Below are positions 27,145 to 36,846 of a stretch of DNA of 64,000 nt, piece by piece (positions within the stretch are counted from its first letter, which is position 1; each line of letters begins with the position of its first letter). Source of the DNA: Planctomycetota bacterium (lineage in GTDB: Bacteria; Planctomycetota; Planctomycetia; Gemmatales; Gemmataceae); contig VGXS01000001.1 of the NCBI GenBank assembly GCA_016873225.1, positions 124,001 through 188,000 of the forward strand, given 5' to 3'. Made by a program: the position numbers and the translations under genes. Below the pieces are notes generated by a model. It was not told the origin of the DNA, searched no databases, and saw nothing but the letters and a program-made list of their open reading frames with translations.

Positions 27145-29007
27145 CTAGTACTGCAGAACGAAGTCGATGAAGCCCGCCACCTGGGGATCCACGGTCGACT
27201 GGAACTTGTTGTAAAGCGACTTGAAACCGTCCCCGGGAATGAGGGTGCTGACGCCGAATGTGATCACGGCGTTGTTGCTGAGCAGCGGGCGATACTCGCA
27301 ACCCATGCTGATGTCGTTGCCAATGAAATTGCCGATGCCCGCGGCATAAACATACTGCTCGAGCACGGCTGAGCTTTCAAACCAGAGGAAGTTGAAGTTG
27401 TTGATGAGCTTGAGCTTGGGCGTGACATCGAAGTCGATGCCGAGGTTGTACAGGAGCAGGCCCGGGTTCACGAAGTTCGTCTGCCCCTGGATGCGGCTGG
27501 TGCGGAGGTCGGGAAGCAGGCTGCCGGCATTGGTGAGGTTCGTGCCGAAGAGCTTGATCGATTGTCTCTGCCAGTAGCTGAAATTGCCACCGGCGAAGTT
27601 TTCGTTGGGGAACGGGGCGTCGAATCCCGTTGCGTGACTGTTGTTGGGATCCCGGTCGCCGGAGGCCCACAGGAACGAGGTGCGGAAACGGGTGTAATCA
27701 CGGTCGTAGCTGGCCTCAATGGCGGCGAAGGCCGCCGATATCTCCTGTTCCTGGTTGGCGATCGCGTTGAGCGTGTCGTGGCCCAGCGCGTAGTAGAACT
27801 GCGAGGAGATGTTGTAGCGGCCAATGTGACCATCGCTCGCGAGGCCCAGGTAGGCGACATCGATGGCGTGGGGCCTGAACACGCCGACCGGTTCGGGGCG
27901 CACCAGGAAGCTGTTCTTGTCGTAGATGAGCCCGGTGGCATTGTCGTGGTTGTAGGCGACGCTGGCCTGCACCGTGTAGCCGGGGAACAGGAAGTCCTGC
28001 TTGTAGTAGTTGGCGAAAAAGACATTCTGCTGCCTGTTGTCGAACGAGTTCAATCCGCTGTTGGTGTCCTTCTCGGCCTGGAAGGTGGCGACGATGTTGA
28101 ACTGGTCCTGGTTGGCCAAGCGGGTGCCGAATAGCCGCACCATGCGGTTGGTGTCGGAGTAGAGGAAGCCGCGGAAGTCGTTGTTGAAGTACTGTGAACC
28201 GGCGCGGATGGAGGTGAAGTCGAAATATGGTCCGCTGTCGGCGATCTTTGTCTCAAAAAACCATTCCTGAAGCGCGAAGAAGGTGCGCTCGCGCTGGACG
28301 CCCCGCAGCACATTCGGGTTGATGACCGCGAGTTCCTCCACATTGAGCACATTCACATTGAAGAAGGGAACGATGCGCAGGCGCCAGTCGACCGGTCGAA
28401 ACGCCAGGGTATCACCCTTGAAGATGTCGAACTGCACCGACAGGAAGGTGAAGTTGGCAAGCTGGTTCGGCTTGCCGTAAAACTCCTCCTGAAACGGGTT
28501 GGCGGTGCTTTCAAAGGGAGTGGTCGGGATCGGGGTCTGGCGGGTGTCCACAAGCTGGTTGAGCCGTGCCGTGAGGCTGAAAAAGACATCCTGCCCGATG
28601 ATTGGGAAGTCGCCCTTGAGGACATTCTGGTTGTACGGATCCCACCAATGCCCCAACTGGAACGGGTAATCCTCGATCAGCGGATGGTTTCTTCCATAGC
28701 GGTCAAGCGCCGGCAGGCCAAGTCGCCAGCGGTCTTCCACGGGGATGTAGTTGCCATCGGAAGGCACTTCGCGGGGAATCACCGACGATGGCCCCGTAAA
28801 GCCTAGCGGAGGATAGGTTTCCGTAAAGAGCCAGCCGGGTGCGGAGGGCGTCTCGGAGGGAAGGTTTCCCGTGCCGAACGGGGGCCTCTCCAGCGGCCTG
28901 GTGCTGTCGGCGGGTCGTGGCGGTTCGGATTGGGCATGCGACGGGGCTGGCATCGCCCCGGCCATGACAGCGGCAATCAGTCCGAATATGGATTTGATCC
29001 GCCGCAT
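27145..29007 (-). CDS. Outer-membrane beta-barrel (porin-like) protein
   Basis: A 620-residue secreted protein. A signal peptide (MRRIKSIFGLIAAVMAGAM...SHA) is followed by a proline-rich linker of about 100 residues and then alternating amphipathic strands rich in Tyr, Phe and Asn (TFLSVQFDIFKGDTLAF, WRLRIVPFFNVNVLNV, FFANYYKQDFLFPGY). It ends in FIDFVLQY, an aromatic last residue as expected of a barrel strand recognised by the BAM machinery. It resembles alginate-export-like or large planctomycete porins, but the cargo is unknown. It is transcribed ahead of the G6PDH fusion gene. Confidence 0.75.
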   Translation of the reverse strand: MRRIKSIFGLIAAVMAGAMPAPSHAQSEPPRPADSTRPLERPPFGTGNLPSETPSAPGWLFTETYPPLGFTGPSSVIPREVPSDGNYIPVEDRWRLGLPALDRYGRNHPLIEDYPFQLGHWWDPYNQNVLKGDFPIIGQDVFFSLTARLNQLVDTRQTPIPTTPFESTANPFQEEFYGKPNQLANFTFLSVQFDIFKGDTLAFRPVDWRLRIVPFFNVNVLNVEELAVINPNVLRGVQRERTFFALQEWFFETKIADSGPYFDFTSIRAGSQYFNNDFRGFLYSDTNRMVRLFGTRLANQDQFNIVATFQAEKDTNSGLNSFDNRQQNVFFANYYKQDFLFPGYTVQASVAYNHDNATGLIYDKNSFLVRPEPVGVFRPHAIDVAYLGLASDGHIGRYNISSQFYYALGHDTLNAIANQEQEISAAFAAIEASYDRDYTRFRTSFLWASGDRDPNNSHATGFDAPFPNENFAGGNFSYWQRQSIKLFGTNLTNAGSLLPDLRTSRIQGQTNFVNPGLLLYNLGIDFDVTPKLKLINNFNFLWFESSAVLEQYVYAAGIGNFIGNDISMGCEYRPLLSNNAVITFGVSTLIPGDGFKSLYNKFQSTVDPQVAGFIDFVLQY

Positions 29008-29213
29008 CGTTCAATCCAGGGTGACTGGAATCATGTAACTGCGGCAAATATCGGCACCGAATCGATCGTTCCTTAACGAAGATGCCGCTTTTGCCATTTT
29101 TTCCGGTAATTACAGGTTTGACGACAAGATAAACTGCAGAGGCCTTGCCGGTTGTTCCGATTCTGAGAGTGGTCCCGTCCGGTTGACGGGATTCCTCCAA
29201 CGGATGAATTTTC

Positions 29214-31847
29214 ATGGCCAGGCCACCCCAATCGGGATCCACCCGGCTCCTTTCGCTGGAAAAACTGGAAGACCGTTCCGTGCCCGCCGCGGTTTCCGCG
29301 ACCCTCACGGGGAACCAGCTTTTTGTCACCGGGACCGATGGACCCGACCGGATCAGGATCAGCCAATCCACCGACCAAGCGCGGATTCTTGTGCAAAGCC
29401 ATGGCGCCACCATCGCCAGTTTCAACGCGGCCTCAATCTCGGAAATCAGCATCGATGCCGGCTTGGGCAATGATGTCGTGGGCATCGACCCCCGGGTCTC
29501 CAAGACGGTCACCATGTCGGGAGGCGAAGGAAACGACATCCTCCAAGGCGGCGGTGGCACCACCATGGCCTCGGGTGACGGTGGCGTCATCAACCGCGTC
29601 CTGGGCGCCTCGGGCACCAACACGCTGGTGGCCGGTTCCGGCAACGATGTCCTCGCTGGCGGCAACAACTCCAACAACCTCGTGGTTCCGGGTTCCTCCA
29701 CCGGGAAGGCCCGACTGTTCGGCTATGCCGACAAGTCCACCATCACGGGGGCCCCGGCCGATTTCTCCAGGTTCCTCGCGGCCATGGCGCCGCCCGACCT
29801 TGGTTCCACCCTCGGGCTCCAACCCAGTCCCGCCGCGCAGCAGCTCAGCACCTCCGATGTGCAGGACCTGCTCAACAGGGCCTCGGCCGCCACGCCCAGC
29901 AACGATGCCATCATCGCCATCGTGGATAGGAGCGGACGCATTCTCGGGGTGAAGGTCGAGGATGGCGTCGATCCCGGAATCCTGGGAGATGTCAACAAGT
30001 TTGTCTTCGCGGTCGACGGAGCGGTCGCCATCGCCCGCACCGGCGCCCTGTTCGGCAACATGAACGCGCCCCTCACCTCGCGCACCATCCAGTACATCAG
30101 CCAGACAACCGTCACCCAGCGCGAGATCGAGTCCTATCCCAGCATCACCGATCCGAACTCCACGCTTCGCGGACCGGGAACGGTCGCTCCCTTGGGAATC
30201 GCCAACCACTTCCCGCCCAATGTGCCGTTCACGCCGCAGGTCGACCTTTTCGGCATCGAGTACTCCAACCGCGACACCAGCTACCACCCCGCCAACGACC
30301 GCATCCACGGCACCGCGGACGACCAGCAACTTCTCCAACGATTCAATGTCAATTCCACATTCATTCCCTCGACGATTCCTGAAAGCCAGGAACTCGCGGC
30401 GATGGACAGCTTCGGCTACGCCTCCGGCCTGCAGCCGGGCGCCACGCCCCGGGGAATCGGAACGCTTCCCGGCGGCATCCCGATCACCCGGGTCACCCTC
30501 GGGAGCGCCTTCCCCCAGGTGATCGGCGGCATCGGCGTGTTCTTCCCCGGAAAAACCGGCTTCGCTACGGAATCGAACTGCTCGCTTGCCAGCAACTACA
30601 ACCCTGCCAAGCCCGACCGAACGCTCGAGGCTGAGTACATGGCCTTCGCGGCGCTCGGGGGCACCACGGTCTCCCTCACCACGAGCATCAACCCGACTCC
30701 GATTCCCGGGCCCATCGGCGGAGTCGCCCCGGTCAATGGAATCATTCTGGCCACGGGACGAATCGACCTCGTTGGCATCACCCTGCCTCTTTTCGGACCG
30801 TTTCCCAGCGCGGCATTCCCGGGTGCCAACGGCGCGCCTTTCCTGATCAGCTACGGGCAGTCGCTGGGCGGATCCCAGCCATCCCCCAATCTCGGGGCGA
30901 CCGGCCCGGCTTTCGCCCCCAATCCGCTCAACTTCCCCGAAACGGGCGGACTGGCCCTGCTGCTCGACCCCGGCGCGGACAACAAGATCAATCCGGATCC
31001 GGCAACCGTTCCGGGCACTCCTGTTCCCGGCCTTCCGGTCGACAACGCCAAGGTGCCCCTGCTGGCGGGGACGGCCGTGCCGGAAGGGTTCCTGGTCACG
31101 CCCCACGCGGGATCCAACCTCAGCGCCGACGATGTGCAGAAGATGATCGCCCAAGGCGTGCAGCAAGCCGTCCAAATCCGCGCCGCCATCCGGTTGCCGC
31201 TGAACAATTTCACCCGCATGACCTTGGCCGTGGCGGACACGAATGGCGATGTGTTGGGCCTATTCCGGATGCCCGACGGCACCACCTTCTCCATCGACAT
31301 CGCCGTCGCCAAGTCGAGGAATGTCGCGTATTACAACAACCCTGCGGAATTGCAGCCGGTCGACAAGCTTCCGGGAGTGGCGCGGGGAACGGCCTTCACG
31401 AACCGGACCTTCCGTTACCTGGCCTTGCCCCGGTATCCGGAAGGCATCGACGGCGCGCCCCCGGGGTTTTTCTCGCAATTGAATGATGGCGGCACAAACC
31501 CGGCCAACGGCGCGCAGGTGGGACCACGGTTGCCCGCGTCGGCATTCCAAAGCGTGTTCGGGTTCGCGGCGTTCCACCCGCAATCGAACTTCCGCGATCC
31601 GTTCAACATCCTGAACCAAAACGGAGTGGTCTTCTTCCCCGGCGCCGTTTCCGTCTACAAGAACGGCCAAATCGCGGGCGGCCTGGGCATATCAGGTGAC
31701 GGCGTCGACCAGGATGATGTGGTCACGGCCGCCGCCAAGCAAGGTTACGACTCCATGCCCGCCGGGGTGCTGCGCGCCGACCTCGTTTTCTTCCGCGGCG
31801 CGCGCCTTCCATTCCAGAAGTTCAACCGCCAGCCCAGGATCACCTGA
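29214..31847 (+). CDS. Surface protein with LEDR motif, RTX-like repeats and two GlcG/HbpS-type domains
   Basis: An 877-residue protein. The N-terminus carries SLEKLEDRSVPA, the short motif at the start of many planctomycete secreted/surface proteins that lack an ordinary signal peptide. Residues about 75-150 have calcium-binding RTX-like repeats (GLGNDVVGID, GGEGNDILQGGGG, GSGNDVLAGGN). Two GlcG/HbpS (DUF336) heme-binding-type domains follow: one beginning LSTSDVQDLLNRA (about 210), the other LSADDVQKMIAQG (about 630) and ending GGLGISGDGVDQDDVV. Both contain large insertions. The likely role is extracellular heme or small-molecule binding. It is divergently oriented to the porin gene with a 206-bp spacer. 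Confidence 0.8.
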   Translation: MARPPQSGSTRLLSLEKLEDRSVPAAVSATLTGNQLFVTGTDGPDRIRISQSTDQARILVQSHGATIASFNAASISEISIDAGLGNDVVGIDPRVSKTVTMSGGEGNDILQGGGGTTMASGDGGVINRVLGASGTNTLVAGSGNDVLAGGNNSNNLVVPGSSTGKARLFGYADKSTITGAPADFSRFLAAMAPPDLGSTLGLQPSPAAQQLSTSDVQDLLNRASAATPSNDAIIAIVDRSGRILGVKVEDGVDPGILGDVNKFVFAVDGAVAIARTGALFGNMNAPLTSRTIQYISQTTVTQREIESYPSITDPNSTLRGPGTVAPLGIANHFPPNVPFTPQVDLFGIEYSNRDTSYHPANDRIHGTADDQQLLQRFNVNSTFIPSTIPESQELAAMDSFGYASGLQPGATPRGIGTLPGGIPITRVTLGSAFPQVIGGIGVFFPGKTGFATESNCSLASNYNPAKPDRTLEAEYMAFAALGGTTVSLTTSINPTPIPGPIGGVAPVNGIILATGRIDLVGITLPLFGPFPSAAFPGANGAPFLISYGQSLGGSQPSPNLGATGPAFAPNPLNFPETGGLALLLDPGADNKINPDPATVPGTPVPGLPVDNAKVPLLAGTAVPEGFLVTPHAGSNLSADDVQKMIAQGVQQAVQIRAAIRLPLNNFTRMTLAVADTNGDVLGLFRMPDGTTFSIDIAVAKSRNVAYYNNPAELQPVDKLPGVARGTAFTNRTFRYLALPRYPEGIDGAPPGFFSQLNDGGTNPANGAQVGPRLPASAFQSVFGFAAFHPQSNFRDPFNILNQNGVVFFPGAVSVYKNGQIAGGLGISGDGVDQDDVVTAAAKQGYDSMPAGVLRADLVFFRGARLPFQKFNRQPRIT

Positions 31848-31864
31848 CCCGCGATCGTGGGATC

Positions 31865-34800
31865 CTAGTGGTTGAACTGAAACGCCTTGGTGTTGATCAG
31901 GGCCCAGAGCAGGTCTTGGCAACCCGGCAACCTGTCGTCGTCAACCAGGGTGGCGACTTGGGCCGCCTCGGCCTGCACGCGCCGCAGGTCGGCATCGAGG
32001 TTCCGGTGAAACGCCTTCAATTCAGCGGCCTGGGCGGGCGTCCTTTGGGCCGGTTCCGTGGCCAAGATCTTCGCCACCTGCTCGGGCGGCGAAACCAGGT
32101 TCAACGGAAGCTTCGCGTTCGTCGTTGAAAGGCGGAAGCGGCCCAGCGTGTGCTGGGTGCCGAAGTTCTGGGTGATGATGATCGTGAACTTGCCTTGGCC
32201 GGTGGCGAGCTTTCCGATCATTCCCGGGTTCTGAAGCTCGAAGGTCGCCGCATGGTTCTTGCCCGTCTGGGGAAAGATGGCCCACCCGGTGGCGGGGTTT
32301 CCATCGATGGCGTTGCCGACCGGGAAGCCATCCTGGGAATGGTCGGCAAGGGCGCGCGCCAAGGGGATGCGGGTGGGTCGCTTCTCAGGAGTCTCGGCAT
32401 GTTCCAGCGCGAATTCCTGGATGACGAAGTTGCCGTTTGGGGAACGCCCGGGGCCCTTGCCCGGCAGCTTGGGATCAGCAAGGACCTCGAGCTTGATGCC
32501 GGTGAAGTCCTTGGTGCCCGCGGGAAGCGCGATCTTGAGGATGTCGCGGTCGGGGTTGGTGCCCGAGGCCAGCCATGATTGATCGGGCTGGAGGGTGTAA
32601 TCGGCCTTGCCTTGGGAATCCACCTTCTCGGGTTTGAAGGTGGTCCAGGTGGGGGCGTTCCGGTAGCCGGCTTCCCATTGGGGCTGCCTGTCATCAACGG
32701 CCTTGAGCCTCTCGGCCAGGGCTGTTTCCTTGGCGGCCTTGTCCGAACGCATCGCGGTGAAATCGGGCTTCGACTCGCCGATGGCGCCCAGGGCCAGCTC
32801 GCGCTCCTTGGGGCTGGGCAGCCTTGAAAGAGCCGCCAGGTAGATTTCATCAACGACGGCGCCGGTGTCCTTCTGCTTGCGCAGGAGTTCGGCCAGCCTG
32901 TTGCCGTTGTCGCGCACGGCGTCGCCGACGACGGGCCCGTTGACCAGGTTGAGCACGGGGCCCAGCATCAGCGTGCCGCTGCGCTCGCATTCGCAGGCGC
33001 TCTCGCGGGGAGGCTTGCCGAAAAGCTGGAAGAAGGCGCCGGGAACATCCTGGTTGCTGTCGAGCATCTGGGCGGCCCGGGCCCCGGGGTTCAGGCCGGG
33101 AAGTCGCGAAAGCGATCCAGTCGCCTGGTGAATGGCGTCGTAAAGCACCTCGGCGGGCAGGCGCCTGGCCAGGGCGTGCGAGTAATTCGTCTCGTCGTCG
33201 CTGTTCCAGCGGTTGGCCTTGATAGAATGCTGGTAGACGCGGCTCTTGCAGATCAACCGGGTCAAAGCGGCGGTGCTGAAGCCGCTCTTGGCGAATTCGG
33301 AAGCCAGATAGTCGAGCAGGGCCGGGTTGCTCGGCGGGTTGCCCGCCCGGATGTCGTCGATCGGCTCGATGATTCCGACGCCCATCAGGTAAGCCCATTG
33401 GCGGTTGGCATAGCTGCGCGCGAAATAGGGGTTTTCCTTGCCCGTGAGCCATGAGGCGAGCGACTGGCGCCGGGAGGAGGCCGCCTGCCCGGCGGCGTCG
33501 GTTCCGAAGGGGAACTTGGGCGCCGTCACCTGCCCGGTGCGGTCATGCTTCACCTCGCCGGCCTTGGCGTCGGCAACCACTTCAACAAGTGGCTGGGCGC
33601 CCTCGACGGCCGATCCGCCCACCTTCTGCCCCTTGAACTTCGGGTCTTCGGAGCGCGACACCTGGGCGAAATAAGCCGCCAACTGGTAGTACTGGTCCTG
33701 CGTCCAGCGTTCGAACGGATGGTCGTGGCACTTGTTGCAATTGAAGCGCACCCCCAGGAACAACTGCGTGGTGTTTTCCATGGCGGCGCCCGGATCTCGC
33801 AGGATCTTGTAGTAGCTGGCCTGCGGATTTTCGACATTCGATCCGCTGCCGGTGAGGATCTCCCTCACGAACTGGTCGTATGGCCTGCCGTCGGCGACCG
33901 ACTTGCGGATGTAATCACGGAAGGCGCGGGCGCCAGGATCACCCAGGAACTTGCGGTTCACCTGGAGAAGGTCGGCCCACTTGTTCGTCACATGCTCCAC
34001 ATTCGCGGGGCCGCCGACCAGCTTGTCGACAAGCGCCTCGCGGCGGGCGCGCGACGGACGGGCATCGGCCAGGAAGGCGCGGACTTCGTCGGGAGTGGGC
34101 AGCAGTCCCGTCAGGTCGAGGTAAATCCTTCTCACGAACTCGGCGTCGTCGCACACATCCGAGGGCAGGATCTTGAGTTCGCGCAAGCGGTTGTAAACCA
34201 GCTTGTCGATCTCGTTGTAGGTGGGGGTTTCCACCCAGGCGAATCCGGAACGATCTCCCATGATGATGAGCCCGGAAGAGGCGTAGCTGCCCTCGTATCG
34301 AACCAGCAGCGTGGCCTCGCCCCTGCGTAGGGTGGTCACGATGGCCTGGCGGTCGACGGTGGCGACTTCGGTGTTGCTGCTTTCCAGGAAAGCCTCGGAT
34401 GTGACATCGCGCGAATTGCCGTCGTTGAAGGTGGCGACAACCCTGACCTGCTGCCTCTGGCCGGGCAACGGCACGGTGCGGGCGCCGGGATAGGCCTCGA
34501 CGCGCGTCACGCGCGGGGCGTCGGCGTCGTAGCGGGCGCCACCGGCAATCCACCCCCTGAGAATCTCGTAGTAACGGTCGCCCGGCTGGGCCAGCACGCC
34601 ACCCACATGGGGTACGGCGCCGGTGATCTTGAGAAGCATCAGGCTCTTGTCGGGGGCGCTGCGGTTGAACCGGCGCCCCTCCAGGTCGTCGGTGAGCGAG
34701 CGGTGGTCGAACAGCGGGTCGTAGCCGCGCAAGGAAAGCTTGAATCCATTCTTGCCATCGGCGGCCCCGTGGCAGGTGCCGGAGTTGCAGCCCATGCGGG

Positions 34801-35173
34801 CGAGGACGGGCATCACATCCTGGAGGAAGCTCACCTTGGGCTCGGAGCCGGCGCCCCTCACGAGAATCTTGGCCCCGGCCTGCCGGCCGCCCAGGCTGGC
34901 CACCACCTCTCCCTCTCCGTCGGCCTGCGGGGTCACCTGGCCGGTGCCGCCGATCCGCGCGAAAGCCGGAGTTTTCCACTCAACCATGCGGGTGGCGTCA
35001 ATCGTCTCGCCCGAGGCGAGCACGGCGTTGACGAGCAACTGCCCCGCCGACAACTTGCCGGCAAGTTCGAGCGACCGCGGCACGAACTCGAGCCTCGCCA
35101 CGGAAGCGCCCGCGGGCAGCTTTTCAGCGGGCTCGGCATGAATCATCAGCAGGATCGCGCATAATGCCGTCAT
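31865..35173 (-). CDS. DUF1549/DUF1553 protein with Ig-like domains and a cytochrome-type motif
   Basis: An 1102-residue exported protein. After a short signal (MTALCAILLMIHAEP) come an Ig-like segment, the variant heme-type motif CNSGTCHGAADGKNGF (a C-x4-CH spacing usual for this family), a second BIG2-like Ig domain (VRVVATFNDGNSRDVTSEA), then DUF1549 (FVRRIYLDLTGLLPTPDE) and DUF1553 (RQSLASWLTGKENPYFAR, NRQWAYLMGVGII). A further beta-sandwich-like region sits inside the C-terminal part (about 830-990). It carries the family block CNKCHDHPFERW, another possible heme site. Function in the planctomycete cytochrome-like system is unresolved. It follows the WD40/cytochrome gene by 33 bp. Confidence 0.92.
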   Translation of the reverse strand: MTALCAILLMIHAEPAEKLPAGASVARLEFVPRSLELAGKLSAGQLLVNAVLASGETIDATRMVEWKTPAFARIGGTGQVTPQADGEGEVVASLGGRQAGAKILVRGAGSEPKVSFLQDVMPVLARMGCNSGTCHGAADGKNGFKLSLRGYDPLFDHRSLTDDLEGRRFNRSAPDKSLMLLKITGAVPHVGGVLAQPGDRYYEILRGWIAGGARYDADAPRVTRVEAYPGARTVPLPGQRQQVRVVATFNDGNSRDVTSEAFLESSNTEVATVDRQAIVTTLRRGEATLLVRYEGSYASSGLIIMGDRSGFAWVETPTYNEIDKLVYNRLRELKILPSDVCDDAEFVRRIYLDLTGLLPTPDEVRAFLADARPSRARREALVDKLVGGPANVEHVTNKWADLLQVNRKFLGDPGARAFRDYIRKSVADGRPYDQFVREILTGSGSNVENPQASYYKILRDPGAAMENTTQLFLGVRFNCNKCHDHPFERWTQDQYYQLAAYFAQVSRSEDPKFKGQKVGGSAVEGAQPLVEVVADAKAGEVKHDRTGQVTAPKFPFGTDAAGQAASSRRQSLASWLTGKENPYFARSYANRQWAYLMGVGIIEPIDDIRAGNPPSNPALLDYLASEFAKSGFSTAALTRLICKSRVYQHSIKANRWNSDDETNYSHALARRLPAEVLYDAIHQATGSLSRLPGLNPGARAAQMLDSNQDVPGAFFQLFGKPPRESACECERSGTLMLGPVLNLVNGPVVGDAVRDNGNRLAELLRKQKDTGAVVDEIYLAALSRLPSPKERELALGAIGESKPDFTAMRSDKAAKETALAERLKAVDDRQPQWEAGYRNAPTWTTFKPEKVDSQGKADYTLQPDQSWLASGTNPDRDILKIALPAGTKDFTGIKLEVLADPKLPGKGPGRSPNGNFVIQEFALEHAETPEKRPTRIPLARALADHSQDGFPVGNAIDGNPATGWAIFPQTGKNHAATFELQNPGMIGKLATGQGKFTIIITQNFGTQHTLGRFRLSTTNAKLPLNLVSPPEQVAKILATEPAQRTPAQAAELKAFHRNLDADLRRVQAEAAQVATLVDDDRLPGCQDLLWALINTKAFQFNH

Positions 35174-35206
35174 GTCCCGTTCTCCAATTCCCGTTTGATC
35201 CGATGT

Positions 35207-36658
35207 TCATCGCGAGGCGGTGGCGCCGGAGGGCGACACCACGAATTGGCCCTTGGGCTTGCCTGTCGCGGGATCGAAAAGTCGCACCGTGCCGTCGAAA
35301 CCGGCGGCGGCGACCGTGCCGCCGTCGGGGCGCCATGAAAGCGCATAGACGGAAGGAAGGGGCCCTTCCAACTGGCTTAGCTGCTTGGCGTCGGCGGTTT
35401 GGTAAACGCGAACGGTTCCCGTTCCGTCCAGGCTGCTACCCACCGCGAAACGGGTGCCGTCGGGCGAGAACGCCGCGGCGTAAATCCGGCCGGGCAGTCC
35501 GGCGTATTCGCGGATCTTGTTGGCGTCGTCGCCGATCACGCGCTTGGTTTCCCTGTGCATCTTGTAAAGGCGGGGAACACCGTCGGCTCCGCCGATGAGG
35601 ATCTCCTCGAAGAGCTTTTCCTCGGTGCTGGCGACGGCGATGGATGCCGCCTTGACGATCTTCTTGTCGGCGCCCGGCCTCACCACGCCGACCTGCAGGC
35701 CGCCCTTGAGCGCGCCGGGCGTGATGCTCGTCACATTGTCGATGAACCGTTGCGTGGCGACCTCGGTGAGCTTGAGGGTGCGGTCGCGGCTGGCGCTGAT
35801 GAGGTACTTGGCGTCACGGCCGAACGAGGTGCAGAGAACCCAGTCGTTGTGGGCCCCCTGGAACAGGACAAGCTTGCCGCTGGAGGCGTCGATGGCGCGA
35901 AGGTTGTTGTCGGCGCCGCCAAAGGCCACCAGCTTGCCATCGGGAGACCAACTGGCGCCATAAAGAGTGTCGGCGGTGAACGATGTGGCGAGCTTGAGCT
36001 TGCGCTTGGCCACATCCCAGATTTGGATTTCCCCGAAGCGGCCGGGGCTTCCGCCGGAAACCGCCAGAAGCGCGCCATCGGGGGAAAAGGCCACCGACTG
36101 CACCTGTTCGGAAAGACCAACCAACCTCGCCAGCGGCTTGCCTCCCTCGGCGGGATACAGCAACACCTCGTGGTAGCCGTTCACGGCGAGCGTCTTGCCA
36201 TCGGGGCTGTAATCAAGCGAGGTGATCACCGGAGGCAGGGCGTAAGTCGGGGGGTGATCGGCGTCGATGCTGTCGCGGGCGTTGGACGGCGTGTCGTTTT
36301 TGGCCCCCTCGGCAACCCATTTCCGGACCAGTTCAACATCCTTGGCCTGGACCGGGTCGGCTCCCCTGGGCATCTCGGCGCGCTTGTCGCCGTGGGGAGT
36401 GATCTGGTCGATCAGGTAGCTCTTGTCCGGTTGGCCGGGAACAATGCCCGGCATGCCGCGGTCACCCGCCTTGAGGATCGACTCGTAGTCGGTCATCACA
36501 TAGCCGCCCTGCGCCTTGGCGGGCTGGTGGCAGCCTTGGCAATGCACCTGAAACAGCGGGCGCACCTGCTTGTAATAACTCACGGGGCCGGCAGGCGCCG
36601 CCGTGGGTGGCGCCGAGATTGCCAAGAGAAAGAACGGGAACAAGGTGTTGGTGAGCAT
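35207..36658 (-). CDS. Planctomycete cytochrome-c domain plus WD40 propeller protein
   Basis: A 483-residue exported protein starting at ATG 36658 (a TTG 12 nt earlier is less likely). The signal peptide (MLTNTLFPFFLLAISAPPTAA) precedes a cytochrome-c-like domain with CQGCH in VHCQGCHQPAKAQGG and a PDKSYLIDQI-type segment. Six or seven WD40 repeats follow (VITSLDYSPDGKTLAV, VQSVAFSPDGALLAVSG, GASWSPDGKLVAFGGAD, VYALSWRPDGGTVAAAGFDG), forming a propeller for protein contacts. It is first in an operon with the DUF1549/1553 gene. The combination is the standard planctomycete arrangement. Confidence 0.92.
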   Translation of the reverse strand: MLTNTLFPFFLLAISAPPTAAPAGPVSYYKQVRPLFQVHCQGCHQPAKAQGGYVMTDYESILKAGDRGMPGIVPGQPDKSYLIDQITPHGDKRAEMPRGADPVQAKDVELVRKWVAEGAKNDTPSNARDSIDADHPPTYALPPVITSLDYSPDGKTLAVNGYHEVLLYPAEGGKPLARLVGLSEQVQSVAFSPDGALLAVSGGSPGRFGEIQIWDVAKRKLKLATSFTADTLYGASWSPDGKLVAFGGADNNLRAIDASSGKLVLFQGAHNDWVLCTSFGRDAKYLISASRDRTLKLTEVATQRFIDNVTSITPGALKGGLQVGVVRPGADKKIVKAASIAVASTEEKLFEEILIGGADGVPRLYKMHRETKRVIGDDANKIREYAGLPGRIYAAAFSPDGTRFAVGSSLDGTGTVRVYQTADAKQLSQLEGPLPSVYALSWRPDGGTVAAAGFDGTVRLFDPATGKPKGQFVVSPSGATASR

Positions 36659-36846
36659 GGCCAAGTCCAAGCCGGGGTGGAGCGATCGGACTCATCAGGC
36701 GGGCATGATACTAACCGATGGATCTACCCATATCATGACAAATGAAATCTGGAAGCGCAACCGCTCACTGAGCCAGTCTCGCGGCGAACGATCGCATCGT
36801 GTTAGCCTTTTGAATGAACTGTCCTAGACCCGTCGGAGTGACAGCC

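Noticed and set aside
29433-31175. 580-codon antisense frame over the GlcG-domain gene
   Set aside because: Low-complexity Gly/Arg-rich translation; the sense strand carries recognisable domains.
35399-36745. 448-codon antisense frame over the WD40/cytochrome gene
   Set aside because: Shadow of WD40 codon periodicity; no domain in the translation.
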